64,000 bases of DNA from contig JALIRH010000013.1 of NCBI GenBank assembly GCA_023055505.1, forward strand, positions 2,356,001-2,420,000. The letters are read 5' to 3'. The translations under genes were made by a program, and so were the position numbers. Origin of the DNA: Callipepla californica brunnescens (lineage: Eukaryota > Chordata > Aves > Galliformes > Odontophoridae). The notes under the pieces are model-generated. The model worked only from the letters and a program-made list of their open reading frames with translations, did not search any database and had not been told where the DNA came from. Numbering within the stretch: position 1 is the stretch's first letter; the number at the start of each line of letters is the position of its first letter. Of this stretch, positions 23,140 through 38,100 are shown piece by piece.

Positions 23140-26100
23140 CTACAAGTTCAGAAAAGCAGTCTTAAGACACGTCAGGAGAAGCTGGGGTGAACTGACAGGT
23201 TTTCCATGAAGCAGCGTGTACATGCTCAACCTTATTTCACTGAAAAACACACCTGGACTAGGAAGTGTTGGCAAATGCGCAATGGTTATTTTTTGGGGTA
23301 GAATCCCATAGATAAATTCAAAATTCAACCACCAGAAACGATGGCATCGGAACTCGGAAATGGAAAAGCTGAAACCTGCATTACTTAAACATTAACGGCT
23401 CTCAGATTTCATAGCACCATTCAAGGAAAAATGAAGATGCAATCGAATAAAATCAGGTCTGCCTGTATAAATATAGAGGAAAGCAGCACACCTGCATAGC
23501 ACCGTGCAGCCTGACACACATTAACAGCGACCACTGTGTCTGCTGCGAGGTGTCAGCAATCGGAAGCATGATCTGAAGTAAAATAATTAGGTAACAGGAA
23601 AATGCTTCAGTCTGTAGGCATGGTGGGTTGCATTAAAGCAGCCGTTCCAAGAGACATCAGCCAAAGGGGTTGGCTGACTGCTGTTCTACTCTATTTCAAA
23701 GCAGATCAAGGCAAATATTCACACGCCTGTAACGACTTCCGTGTCAGTATGGTTCTGCATCAGCAAATAATTGCTGATAACCTTAGGTCACTTTGGAGTT
23801 TGTGTTCTGGATACTATAATACTATTTTCAGAGTACAAAAACAGCCCCAGTAAAGGCCTGAAAAGTTCAGTGTATCTATTTATTAAAGATGGCCACACAG
23901 AATTCACGTGCTGAAGAGGTGAACAACACCTGATGTGAAGCTGAAATTTCTACAGAGGAGACAGAATGGCACTAAAAATAAAAGACAGGTGAGTAACATC
24001 GGGAAAAGGCAGTCTTACTTGAAAGTGAAAACGTGTCACAAATGGTTCCATTGCTGGTGGCCTTCTGCTGACAAGGAGAGCTGCAGCTCATGCAAGACAG
24101 TAACGCATCATTTTCAGCTTCCCCCGCTGGAAATAAGTGGGGGTCTTCATGACCAAACAGTGGGAGAAAGGCAACATCTATTGCAACGTCGTGGTTTATA
24201 CCTGGTGAAAAAGATATCTGTTAGCAGTAAACTTCATCTCCAATCTATTGACAACTTCATGTTGCATTTCTTCTTATTTTTTTTAAACAATTGGACTACT
24301 GAAGGTCAAATGTTGGTAAACACACAGGCTGCTCTGAAAATAATGCCTCCTGTTGGCCCACGATGTCAGAGGTTGGTGGTATGTCGGGACAAGCTGAACC
24401 TCCCCAGACATTCCCTTACACTGCGTGGCTGTGTGACGGATGGCAGCAGAGGGGCAGCCTGAAATGGTGTCTGACATGACAGTGCGTGTGGAGCAAAGGG
24501 GGGAACTGAACTCCTCCATGTGGAAGAAATGGCACCTACAGACACTCATCAACACTTGCTGAATGTTCATGGAGACCAAAAGTGGATGTGAGCACAGTGA
24601 GGCAGAGGGAGGTGCGTTTCAGACAGTGCTCACCTCCCGTGGTGCAGATTCTGATGAGCATGGCATGCAGGCTCATGTTCATGGCTGGCAAAAACACGCA
24701 GCCAGCGGTGGTGACAATGTTTAACAATAGTTTTGTCGCTGAGAATTTGCTCCACCCATAGTGTTACTGTGCCCTTTGTACGTGTTGTTGTTTCCATAGG
24801 AATAAAAAGGAGGCATTGCTTTCAGAGCGACCCAAGTATCTTCACAAGATTCTCAGTTATTTGCTCTTTGTTCATTAATTAATAACCAATGACAAACTAT
24901 ACACTGAAACCACCAGTGCTTACAGCATTAGGATTTCAGGCTAACAGCACAGTCAGCTCCAAGAGCACTGAGCCAATATAGGGCATCACTTCACACTCCT
25001 CTATAACTTTTTGTTGCTGCAAAGGCAAACAAATCTGTTTTCCATCCAGTATATCTATGCAGTACGTGGTGCAGTACTGGTGTTACTTCCAACCTGAATT
25101 CCACATGGCATGTTCCTGGATTCTAACAACTGTAAATGTTTAAACAACTTTTCTGCAAATCCCCCTTAGTAAATAATGGAAATTTTTAAAGTACAGTAAC
25201 ATAACATGAGCACTGTTATGCCAGCCAATTTCCTTCTCCTTTTAATGGCAAAACAAACCAGGCAGATTAATATTCCATGGCAGTGACAACAAAGATATCT
25301 TGCTGTGTATTTATCATCAACTTGCTCATTGCTCTTTAAAGGTCAATCAAGTGATGCTTTGTGCTAACCAGAAGTAGCACAGCAGTTGATGAGAACAGCT
25401 AAAACACAAGCCCTTAACTTTTAAGACAGAAAAAAGGTTCTTGAGGAACAACCGTACCAAGAAAAAAACACTTCAATGGGGAGAAAGCTCAAAAGAAGCT
25501 CAAAAGGTGTCCTCAAGAACACCGAGTACTCCTGATGAACTCCTCTCTAACAGAAAAGTTAGCTGACAATAAAGAGCAACTGGATTATTTACTTTACTGT
25601 GTCAAACTGGTTGAACAAGTGTACAGAATGTATATTTTACTATAATAATAAATAGCTTAAGGAACTACACGCATTCTTCAAATAAGAAACCTGAGCCTAC
25701 ACACAAAATGGCAGTTACATGGAAAGTGGCAATGGAAACAAAATATTCAGTGATTAAAATTAGTGATGTGATGGTAATTTTAACAAAACACAGCTTTCTG
25801 GTGAAACACGATCCTACCTCAATCCTCTAGCAAAGGTCTTAAACATCAGTACTTTTTTAAACTTAAATATCCACACATTCAAAGGTTTAAGCCAGAGAAA
25901 TCCACTCTGTTTCCAACTGACCTCCAAGTCACTCTCGACACAGGAAACAGCTAAGATCTCACTCTGCTGCTGCTTAATCATTTTGAGACACCAGGCTAAC
26001 CAATACTCACCCAGAACTGCCACTTCATAATATCCAAGGCCACCAGTGCTTTTAAATTCACTGATATTTTTATCTGTTCTGGTTTCTTTTGGCTGGTGCA

Positions 26101-29100
26101 CGGCTGCATGAAGGTTGTACTGTTGCATAAGTAAATCTTTGTGCACGTAATCGAATTTACGTGGGATGCTTTCTGGGAAAATCGTGCTGTGATGCAAATA
26201 TTTCATCAACTTGTCCTTCACTTGTGCCCACAGGTCACTCTGCCATGAACTGCAAGTTCTTGCCATCTCTTCGCTTTCAGGTGTATCATTTATTTCTTCT
26301 TGGTCTGTTTTTAACATAGCAAACAGTTAGTTGTTTATATGCACATAGAATCGTATCACTTCACTACTAGATGAGAAACATTTTCATGAGAACATTTCAA
26401 TTGTGGCAGTACGTTCAAAACAAAGAACACAAAGACACGAACTATGTTTGGAATGTGAGCAAACAGGTAACCCTAGAGGCACACTTGGATATTGTGGCTC
26501 ATTTCTGGAGAGTGAATAACTTGTTTCAAGAATGCTCATATACCACGACAAGTTTAAAATGTGTACAAGTGAAGGCAGACTTTCCCATCCCCCCACAGTA
26601 ACTGTACATGTAGGCTGAGGACTGTGCTGCGTTTTAATTTCCTTGCTACACAGATAGTGATAGCTCCATTCCTCTTTCCTATTATTATATACAGCTCGAG
26701 GACTGTTTATGGTAAAAATTTATGTATCTATCACTCCTGATTTTGAAGCCCCACCGTTCAGCTTATCAGAAAGCCCATTTCAAAACATCTCCAGCACAGT
26801 TAAAACAATTTCTTATCAGGTATCCCTTGAAAAGAAGGAAGCACAACAAAACGTAGCCATGAAATGAAAATCAGTCCATGCTTCTTATGCGAACAACAGA
26901 CAAAGCAGACTTCTTCCTTCATCCAGAAAATAAATTTCAGGAAAGTAGCTGCTCAGAATATGACTTCATATTTCAATTGCAGAGGAAAAAAGAAATAACT
27001 GATAATATTAGCTGAGACAAATTAAAAAAAATGAGCCATTGTTCTCATGACCAGCTTGCACTCTGCACCCATTTCCTCCCACATTCTGTATTTGTTTTTT
27101 TAATTACGTACTTAGGTAGTTTCGGGGCTATCTCCTTGGAGAGGGACAACTTTATCACATGCATATCACAACAGGAAGAAAACTGTCAATAGAAGATGTA
27201 AATACTTATGCTAATCAGTCTCCTGAGCAATGCTTCTGAGGCACAACGCAGTCTTCCAGCTCATATGCAGCAACAGAACCTCTCACGTCGGGAGCAGCCT
27301 AATGCTGTCCTTCCTGACAGCTTCATAGCACATCAGGAAGAGGAGCGAGCCACAGCACCTCCTCAGAGGCTGCTACAGCCTCTGGAGTACAGAAGAGTTG
27401 TCTATAAAAACAGCTGCTCTAAGGATATCTTTGCCTCCTTTGGACCTGAAGAGAAGAATCTGGCTTGAACTTCAAAACAAAGCGTGACATACCTGTGTGG
27501 TACTGCGAGCTGTCCGACGGAACCTGTTCTTGTACAGGATCTTCACACTGAAATTCATTCAAGCTATAAAAACGAACCATATATTAATATTTAAAATATA
27601 TTTTAAACCTGTTTAATTTCAAGCAGTACCCCCAAAAAGTGCTAATCTCGACAGATCACTAGTGATAAATGAAACAGGCTCGAATGAGTGAGCACTGCAC
27701 TGGTTTCGCATCGTAAGATTTCAGCTGGACACACTGAGACCTCAGTAAATCGATTTTCAAGAGCTTAAGATAAGAACTGCCTTATTTCATTGCTTTATGA
27801 AGTAGATAAGGAAGTAGACACACAAATGCCAGTCTTTGTTGCCCTCTACTGGATCTTGCATATCATCTGTGGTCGTTTTCAGGAACCTCTGAAATTCTGC
27901 ACTGCCTAAGTGGTTACCAATAAAGCACTGTAACTGCAGTTACACAGAAACAATACACAGACAGGGGAAAACAAAACAGCTGTTCTTGCTATTTAGTGGG
28001 ATACTCTTTCCTTCAGTTGTATAAGGATTTTGATTTTTTTTCTGCAAATTTTGCAGTGTCTGAGGATAAATCTTACAAATTTCCTTCTAACGTTTCGTAT
28101 CAAATGGAAAATATCCAGAACACAGTGGTGAAATTACAGAAGGAAACATGTGGAGTTTTTTAAGCATTAAGTATATGCTGAGAAATGAATTCACTCCATG
28201 GTGTGAGCTACATATCAGAGTGACTTCACCTTATGGTCTTCAACCCTTGGCACAAAAGAACCCTCCCTCCAACAACACAGACTGTTCAATTAAGGTTTCG
28301 GCCGCTTCATTTTGGAAACAAAGGAGTTACCAGTGAGGACTTCACAGCAGCCTGATCTCACCTGCTCCCACAACCCAACCAACTTCAGAGTACAGCTGTG
28401 TTAACCATATCAATAAACAGAAACTCCTATGCACTTCAATGCCACTCTACGGTCCAAATGCAGAGGTCCAGCACAACCTTGGAAGTACACACCCAAGCCC
28501 TAGGACCTGATTTTATGCAGCAGGATTTTATGCTTTCTGGTGAAACAGTGGTGGTGACAATGTTTAACAATAGTTTTGTCGCTGAGAATTTGCTCCACCC
28601 ATAGTGTTACTGTGTTTTATGCTTTCTGGTAGCAAGAAAGTTCTTATTTTTCTCAGAAGAACTCAGTAATTACACTGTTCCTCCTATGGTATCCTATCTT
28701 TCCATTAAAACAGCATCTTATGAATGATTAATTCTTTTTATTAGAACCATCCTGGAACATAATTACTGCGTATGCAGAGTAATAAAATAATCATCTATGT
28801 ATCAGCTATGTCAATAAATTTCCAAGGCATTTGGAAATCATAAAAAATGATTAACAAAAGCTGTCTAATTAAAAATGAATGCCCACGAAACAGATTGTCC
28901 CTTTCAAGGTTCAGCCTTCTCAACACCAGACAGGAGAACTTAGCACAGCAGTGCAAAGGGCTCGCTCTGAAACAACACGCCAAGTAAGACATAAGCCAAC
29001 TTCCTTCTTCATTAAGACAGCAGCACACCACAGACAAGATGATGTCATGGAAATGGTTTCCTTTTAGCAGTCTGTTTGTCAAGGTGAGGTGGTTCTGCTT

Positions 29101-32100
29101 TAGAGCTAGTTTTGCCTCTTAAAAATGTAGAAATAACCTGTCCCAGTTTTTTTTCCACTCCTTCCCAGGCATCTTACACACATCTGTGGCTGGGCTGACT
29201 CTACCGACCCACCCAACAGATGGCTCCTACTGGTCTGCTTTGTACCAGGTGCACCTTCAACACAACCTCAGCTAGGTTTACAGACGAGGGAAGCTTATCT
29301 GTACACAACCATTTATAGCCTCTTTGCCAGCCAGATTGTTTGTGAGGCACCGGACACCCAGAGCAGCATGCTGGGGCTGCTGTACACCAAAACATCCGTG
29401 TTCTTATTTCATCTATGCCAATTTATGAGAACTTGCACCACGCCAAATCTGCCATTTGCAGGCTGTGTTCTGCAGGCACTCCTTGTCACAGGTACCCGCT
29501 GGCAAAAAAAAAAAGGCCTTTATTTTTATTTCCAGATGCAGAGAGAAAATGAGAAAGGTCTGAGTTGTATCAAACATTTAGAAGCGATACTCCAAGGACA
29601 GAAGCATACAGACAAGTTGCTTTCAAGCAGCCTAGAATGAGAACATGCCATCAGCGATTCTAAGGTAACTGCACTGCTAAGTTTCTAAAGATGAAAATGC
29701 TACTGCTTTGTTTTTCTTCACTTTAGTGGAAACAATAAGCTAGTCTTAAATTCCTGATCTTTCTCCATTCACACTAAACCACTGACTAAACTAATTTTGA
29801 GTATCTAAGAATCTCAGAAGTACATTTATCTTAAATGTCTCCGGCAGCAGGGATATAAATATCAACTGGAGTGTTAAAATTAATCAGTTTCCTTTTACCT
29901 CATTCTTTCTGAAACTTTTAATATCAGAATGTGTGTGACACATTCTGCTCACTACATGACATTATGTAAAGGAGTTACCTCAGAAATGTTAGAACTGAGG
30001 CTTAAAATAAACAAAAAAGCCTTCAGCGATGCAACCACATGCTGAAACACTGCACAAAACACTGGATACAAAACATTCCAAGTTACAATGCATACTTGAA
30101 AACACTGTTATGTCATCAGTGTATTAAAATACTTCAGTGAGAGCTGGTGTCCCACTGCTTCTAAGCAAGAGAACAGAAAGCAATGCAAGCTTAAAGCACA
30201 TCAAGCTATCCTTCCATTTCTTCCCTGCAATTTGGAGAATTCAGCATGACTTCAGAGTTAATTACAGAAATGCACAAGTTACCTTTTAATTACACAGAGT
30301 GAAACAGCTTCCCATAATCCAACACAGACTTTCTCCTCCTTTAGTTGGAGTTCTAGCACTAATGGCATAGAGTACAGGATACACGGGTAGCAGGGACAGT
30401 AGCAGATTGAGAAAAGCAGAGAACAAAGTAAACATACCTTAACTTCACTTATAAGAAAAGGGGAGAACAAAACCTTCCCACCCACTCTCCCCATGAAATC
30501 AAAAAAGGATTATTTCTCAACAAGCAAAAGAAACGTGCTTTTCAGGGTGCAGGTGCTGCAAGTAAACTCAGCAGTGAGGGGCACACCATCATCCTGACAG
30601 TAAAAACATGCTTCCTGACGTCCAGCTGGAACACCCTGTTTCAGGTTTTGCCCATTGCCTCCTGTCCTGCAACTGGGCACCACGGAAAGGGCCTGGTGCC
30701 ATTCTCTTGGTACTCTCAGGCATTTACGTACGTTGATGACATCCCTCAGGCCTTAGCAGGCTGAGCAGCCCCACATTTCACAGCCATTCCTCATAGCAGC
30801 CGTGCCCCAGGCCCCTCATCGCCTTCACCGTGTGCACATATCATACGGTACAAACCCAAAGCACCACCGACACAGAACAGACATGCTGAAATCCCTGACA
30901 TCGAAGAGTTCAAATATTCAAGTTCCTCAAGCTGTATTCGGAACAAATGAAAGGAACTTTTAACCCCTACAGAAGATCACAGGAGAGAAAGGTGCTTTAT
31001 AACCCATACTAACAAGTAACATCATTCACTGCTTTTTTTTTTTTAATACGTTTCCATTTGTCAGCTATCTCTTCATCTTCTGGTCTTGTCAAGGCCTTTG
31101 ATTTGAAACTCTCAGCCAGACTGTTAGTTTTTTGTTCTATTCTTTTTAATCCTCTGGATCCAAGCCAAGCTCAATAAGGGCTGAGTGCTGGGTCGTGGAG
31201 GGAGCCACGAGACTTCTCAGGGCCAACTGCTATCCACCACTGCAGCACTGCGGATAACTCGTAGCTCAGTTACCACAAGCAAAGCCATCTATGGTACCAC
31301 ACTGCTCACCCTGCTTGCTAATTCAGCATCCTTCCATCCCACCTTTGACTCTCCTATTTAAACTGCAATCTCCCTGAAACAAATACAGCACGCATTACTT
31401 GATTTATCACGATGGACCACTGCTACTAAATGTTTTCCCCAGGAAGCACAAGCAGCTATACACATTTGTTTAACATGCACAAAGTTATGTTTCGGAATAA
31501 AATAATTCCCTGTGTTGGACCTAGAATCAACACAGAGAAAACTAACAGAAAATATTAAATTTTACTCTATTCTGTTCTCTCGTCTCGCTTCCAAACAGAT
31601 TCCTGACCTGTAAGAATTTCAAATATCTTTGCTCAATCACTGCAATTATTTAATATAGTTAACTTCATATGACTTACCTAAGTTTCTTTCTTGCAGAGCG
31701 TGTGTAATAGGGATAAGAGGATACAGAAGTAACAGAAGCAGTTCCCCTTAAGAGAAAAAATTCGCCATTATTTTACAGTATTCTGTTAAATACACAGAGC
31801 AAAGAACATGCATGTTTTTCTTTTAGGAAGAACCTACAACACTCAAGGGCTGGAATTTTGCTTATTGAAAAGATATCCACTAACAGCTTTGCTCTAACAC
31901 TGCCAAAACAGAACTGCCATACACTACGTTTCTTTATCATAGGTTTCCACCCAACCCTAATTACATTTCACTTCATTGCCCCATACAAAAAATCTGAACC
32001 CCTGCCCTTTTCCCATCATTATGACCTTTGGATGTGAAAAGAGATGTGAACTGCTGAACATTTAATCTCTCAGTGTATAGTCAACGTGGCTTTTAAGACC

Positions 32101-35100
32101 ACTTATGAGTAAATCAGCTCTTGCACAAACACTGCCATAAACGACAGTAACATACAAGCAAATATTTTACTCTTGAAACTAATAAGGTTTTATCAGGCAT
32201 TTTTTTTCTTACTCCATTCATTGTATTTGGCTCATAAACTTTGTCTGTGATGACCAGATGAAATACAATTTCATTAAATTAAATCACAAACATCACCACT
32301 TGATACTAAGAAAAGTACACAGCTGCCTTTAAAACATTACAATATAATAAAGAGCTTTTAAAGCTTTCTTACATGCTTCTCCAGGGGCTGGGCTCTGAAT
32401 TAGTTCTCATAAACATTTTCAGAAGATACAGTATAGATTTACAAAAAGAGCTTACTGTCCTGTGTCTGTACAAGATTTGTGCAGAGTCCTTCTCTTGGCT
32501 GTGCTCTTTCTTGATAGAGTTTGATGCTGATGCTGTTCCTCAGGAGTGCAACTTGGGTCCGGAAAAGATTTGAGTTCTTCAGGTTGAAGGTTGCTTGTTT
32601 TTCCCTTGTGAACATTATCTTGTTTTGACATAGGAGAACATTCAAGAGACTGTGCATCTTTCTGCAACAATCAATTAAGAGCTTTAAAGCACTTAAAACT
32701 AACTCTCCCAACTCAAAAGCCTCAAAGTTTTTGAGTAAATTTCAGAGAGTGAATGATTTACAGTACCTTCTGAAAGTGGTATCTAGCAGAAATTCCCTTC
32801 TAATCATCAGCAAGATAAATTCTGTTTGGAAAGTGACAGTAGTCAGCTCTCTCACATCCTAATTTACTTTTAATTATCTGTTCAGTTTAATGAGCAGCTC
32901 TTAAACAGTTATGAAGTTTTACAGAAGGCTGCTACAACACACACAGAAAAGCACTGAAGCACTGCTTCGTACAAGTCTTACCTGTGACTTTCCAAACTAT
33001 TTTGCCCCCAAAATAACAAACTCAGCTAAACAAGAGGCAACGTAGCTCAGTTCTGGAATCAAATGCAAAATGCTCCATTTTAACTACAGTCACAGCTGCT
33101 TAAGTGCTACAGCATTAATTCTCAAGTGCTGTACCTGAACAGCTTCCACTCCTGAGGCGTCTTCAGCTGCACTGCTACAGCTGATGCATCTTATGGCACT
33201 GATAATTCCCTGAACAGCAATGCGCTTGTGCTCCCTGTAATGCAGGCCTTCAAGCTCTTCTTCCAGTTCACCTATGGCTTTCAAAACTGATTCAACTGCA
33301 AAAGAGCAACGCCCACAAACGAGCTGATGAGTTTAAAGAGATACAACATCAAGATGTTTGCATGCAGGAATCAAAACAAAATCGAAAATCGTTTGTTACT
33401 AAATATTAAATTGATTTTAAGATGTGTTTTTGAAGGATTTTAAACCCCCCTGTTCATACCACGTGAAAAAGGAATTAAACAATTAGCTTTTTTTTTCCCC
33501 ACAGTATATTTCAGTATGCATTATCAGATACCACAATCTGTGTTTCAGGTGAGACATCTAATTCAATATACTCTTCAGTAAAACTCTAATTCTCATTTAG
33601 CAGAGCAATCAAAGTAAAGCTTCTGGGCAGACATGCAGTCCATCCAAGTTCTCCTGCAGCTAATGGTGCCACGACAGTTTCTTTAAGATGAGGATTCAGG
33701 CTATGATACATCATTAGTCACAAAAGGAAGATTCTCTCAAGCGTTATTACAAATTCGTGCAATCACTAACTTTGCTGCTTTCTGAGTAAGACTGAACTGA
33801 AGAAGGCTACTAATCTGAGAGATATTTGACAAAGTAATACCTTTAATATTTTTACAGTACTTCAGAAAGTTATTTGGAGGTCGTGGAAAAGGGTAATAGC
33901 CACCAATGACAGTTTTCCTCATTTGATTGGCTTCACTCTGTGTTCTAGTCCACTGAATGAAGTTTTTCACTTTAGTATCCTTGGTGTATGGCTGGCCCTT
34001 GTGCCACCCTTTCAAAAGGAAAACAATTAGGTGTCAAAAATAAAGCAGGTTATTGTCATCAGTTTCTAACTCAAAACTATTCTAAACAGCACACAGACAA
34101 AGAAGCACTAAGAAAAAGTGCACCAGAGAACACAAAAGATATCTTCCCACTAGACAATGGTGGTTTACAAAAGCAGTACCTTGAATTCCTTGCCTAACAT
34201 TTGCAGCTGACACCAAAAGTTAGACAAATGTTCAATAATTGAAAGAAATAAAATTATTGGCAGTGCTACTGGAACATTCACAGCAATGTTCTGTAATAAG
34301 GAAATCCTGTAAATCAGAAATGCTGCAAAGTAACTTTTATTTTTATTTTGGAAAATGGGTAACTTCCTTGCAGCGCTATCAAATGATTAGAACACTCTGA
34401 AAGAAACTGTAAATACATGATTTACACTGATAACACCCCCACTTTTCATATGATTCACCCATCAAGACCTCACCAGAATGCAATCTTTTGCTTTTTGCAG
34501 CACTCTTATTCATGACTCAGTTGTTTCTGAGTGCACTGCATGCTTTGTTATACAATACCCTTTCCAAATAAGACTAGAACTACATACAGCTAAAATTACT
34601 CCAAGTTACCTGTGATGAATATCTGACTTTCGTTTGACGTTGTAAGGTAAACTGTGTGGGAAGGATTCTCAGAGAGATCTCGTACCACTCTCATCTGCGT
34701 ACACACCAGGTATGTCACTAGAAAAAAAAAAAAAACACACTTGTTTTTCTGGATATTACATGGATTGAAGATTTTCAAGATTGTCACAAACAGCACTGAC
34801 TTTAGGTGCTCAAAACAAGCTGATTTAATTCCTGACACTATAAATGCTTCAGTATGCATTCAGCTATTGCTATAAATTAGAACATGGAGGTGTCATTAGA
34901 TTTTCAACTTAAGAACTGGGAAAGAAAATTTCAGCATACACATCAGTGCTAAAACAGAAGACATTCATCAGGTAGGACATCAATGTAACAAACAGCAGTG
35001 TCAGTAGAAGGATCAGTGCTAGGAGGAGGAGAGGAAGAAGGGCAAAAAAAAGGAATAACTAAAGCCCTTTTAAAATCCATAATTAAGAATTCCACAGTTT

Positions 35101-38100
35101 GAAACGTATCATTCTCAGCTCACATGTAACAGCTACCACAGCTCATTGATGATTTCTGTGATACAGAAGAAACTGAAATGCTATTTTTTCAAATTAAAAA
35201 AAGCTTCTCCTCTTTTACCTCTCCCTTCCTCCAATCCTCTTAGAATAATCATGTCTATTAAAAATATTTACTTATTTATGGACTAAGAAAGTAATAGATT
35301 CCAACAGCTGCTTTCTCTCTTTAGTTGCCTCTGATGAACAGCACATTGTTCCAGGTGCTTCACTAGTTTCTGCTTGAAATTAAGTACAGCAGATGAGCTC
35401 CAGATAGGTCGTGCAGCCTACCTAGCCATTCAGATTAATTGGCACACTGCAGTAAGGTAGGAGTTTCAGACAGTTACATTCACTTTTTTTCTTTTTAGTT
35501 TTTACAGTGATTTTCTGTTTGAGGTGGAAATCCAGGGATTGTTGTTTTTAATTCAGTGGCAATTGGAAATCAGTGACCAAGTAAAAATACATCCTAAACA
35601 GTAACCAACAAGTACTGTAAAGAATAAATACTTGGGTGAATACGCTCAAATACATCTGGCTGAGAAGTTGCAAATATTTCCAGTATGAATGGTTGGTCTG
35701 AGGTCCCATCGATGGCATGTGCCCAACGATAGAGCCAGAAGTCTTCGCCATCTTCTACAGAAACAAGAAAAAACATGTAAGCGTGGCTTCAAAGAGTTAA
35801 AAATGCTTTGATAAATCCCAGGAGCCATATTTCTAGAACAACCTTTCTTTCTTGTTCGTTCCACCCTCCCTACAAAGGTCACAAGGCCAATAACATCACA
35901 GGAATAATTGTTCGGTAAGTCATCCAGCTCTGTCCTGCAAAACAAAACAGAAGAAACAAACCTGCTATTAAGGAATGACAAAACTTTCTCAGCAATTTCT
36001 CAAAACACATCTTCAATTAGAGCTCAGAGTAATTGTATGAAATCTAAGTTCCAGTTTCACGAGCAATGACTTTCCATTTTACCTCGTAATAAAGTGGTAT
36101 TTAACCTCAGGCAATCCCCACTCCGGCTTAACCATTTCTTCAGAGATTATGCTTATCTTGGTAGGTGGGTCCCGTATGTTCAGGTTGATTTCTGGCAAAG
36201 AAAGAAAAGACACGAGCATTTAAGGCACTACAGCAAAGTCAAAAGACACTGAAAACAAACCCACCACAAAACTGGGTGAGGTTTCTTAAGTGGTGTGTTC
36301 CAACCACGTCCCAGTACATGGAAAAGCATCAGTGAAGCCCTCTGACTTCACACTTCCCTTGAGATAAAGTCAGGAGTGCTGGTACAGCATTCAACAATGC
36401 AACTCTTGAACCCAAGCAGTACTAAGCTTTCCAGTTCCCTCCATGAGTCAATTGGTTTGATCAGGCAGATGTTAAAAAAAAAAGCCAACAAAGAACTTCC
36501 ACAATACTGATTGGCTATGAAATATTTCTGCTCCAGCTTCACTCACAAACATCACTACCAATCTAAAACTGACTTGCAGACAACAAAACAAAGTAAGACA
36601 GAACCTGCAGAAGAAAACGACCACAGATGATATCAGTTCAGGTTGTTACGACAGAAACAATGACGTGGCCACACAAGAAAACAAAAGGTCTTTGTATGTT
36701 TATGCTATGGCACCTGAACGTTTCATTTATCAAGCAGTGTGTAGATGCTAAACAACAAACACGGTAGTACTGATGAGAGAGGGGAAGCTGCAACCAGATA
36801 AAAACACAGAAGGAATGGCTTCAGCTTACAGAATACACTGCTGTCTCTCTCATAGCTGGCCAAACCACACTGCTATGAAATACTCTGATGTGACCAGGTT
36901 CTTCAAGACATTTGGGCAATGGATTATTTAAACAACACACTCAGAAAAGCTACTGCTAACTGTAAGCAATCTGTCCACTTGATCAGCTTCACAGAAAACT
37001 GGGAACAGGCCAGGAGCAAACTGCCTTGCAAGAGCTCTTAACACAGTTGCTCCCACTGAACGCTAAGGAACTGAGTCAGTTCATCCTCGGCATACATTTA
37101 CAAGTGAATGAATTTAAGGAAACATTGTAACGTCGGGATGTGACAGAATGAGGAATCGGAAATAGATCACTGAAAAAAAGTAACCATTTCTTGAGCAATT
37201 CAGTGTAACTGACTGCTGTAACCAGGGTGCTGTGGAACTTGTCGAGCAGACACTGAACAGGCTTTCAAAACTGCAATACTGCTGCTACATATCAAGCACT
37301 CAGAGACTTCCATCTCCAACAGAGTAGTTAGGAGCACTGTTTCACCTATACTGTCATTCAAATATCAACAAAAGAAAATCACACTCTTAGAATCAATTTT
37401 ATGCAGCTCTTAACCGCTCTAGAAATTCATCTACATTTTCTGTTCTCTTCTAACTCTTCTCTTGCAGGATACATGGATGTAAGATCTGCCTGCACATGGC
37501 ATGATTTGCTTTTCAAATTCCTATGAAGAAACCCTGAGGTTTGTGCTAAGAAAGAAGGTTCTGCACATACATGCTGGTGTGAACCAAAGATCAGTTGCTC
37601 TCAGTTTATCTGTGGTCTGAAAGCATGCCGCAGCACTTTACTATGGACTGTTTTAAATCTTACATTAGAGAGCATTTACTGTCCACTGGCTCATCTCCAT
37701 TTTCTTTTCCAAATCTTATTCTGTCCTCTTCCCATAGAAAGGTTTTGCAGTAATTAGGAATGCTTTGAGGGTTGGCTTGTAATCATCATCAGCTTCCCTC
37801 CCAAGCTCTCATTGCCTGGCTTGACATTTCTCTCCTGTCAACTCATCACTAATGCATGAGACATTAAGATCTAATATTAAGGCAAAGATTCATTAGATAG
37901 AGAATACACTGCTTCTAGCAGTGAAAATATTGTTTATTTTCATGCACTGTAGCAACTACACTGGGAAGCCATCACTGTTAGTAAGCTATACACATCATAC
38001 TTCCATACTTCTCAAACACAGCTGCTCGTTTCACATGGCAGTTGCTGGTATTTTCTGAAAGCTGGCTGTTGTTGGCTCCAAGTATAAGCACATAAAGGGA

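Larger units (their letters stand above)
27564..31677 (-). other. RADX intron 11 (4.1 kb)
   Basis: Contains the small mariner-derived insert at 28526-28630, a CR1 fragment at about 30570-30835, and a perfect 10 bp inverted repeat at 29935-29957. No gene-like open frame was seen. Confidence 0.75.

Noticed and set aside
25814..26010. Extension of the RADX exon 13 frame past 26011
   Set aside because: It is intron read-through after donor GTGAGT. Exon 14 continues the protein in phase.
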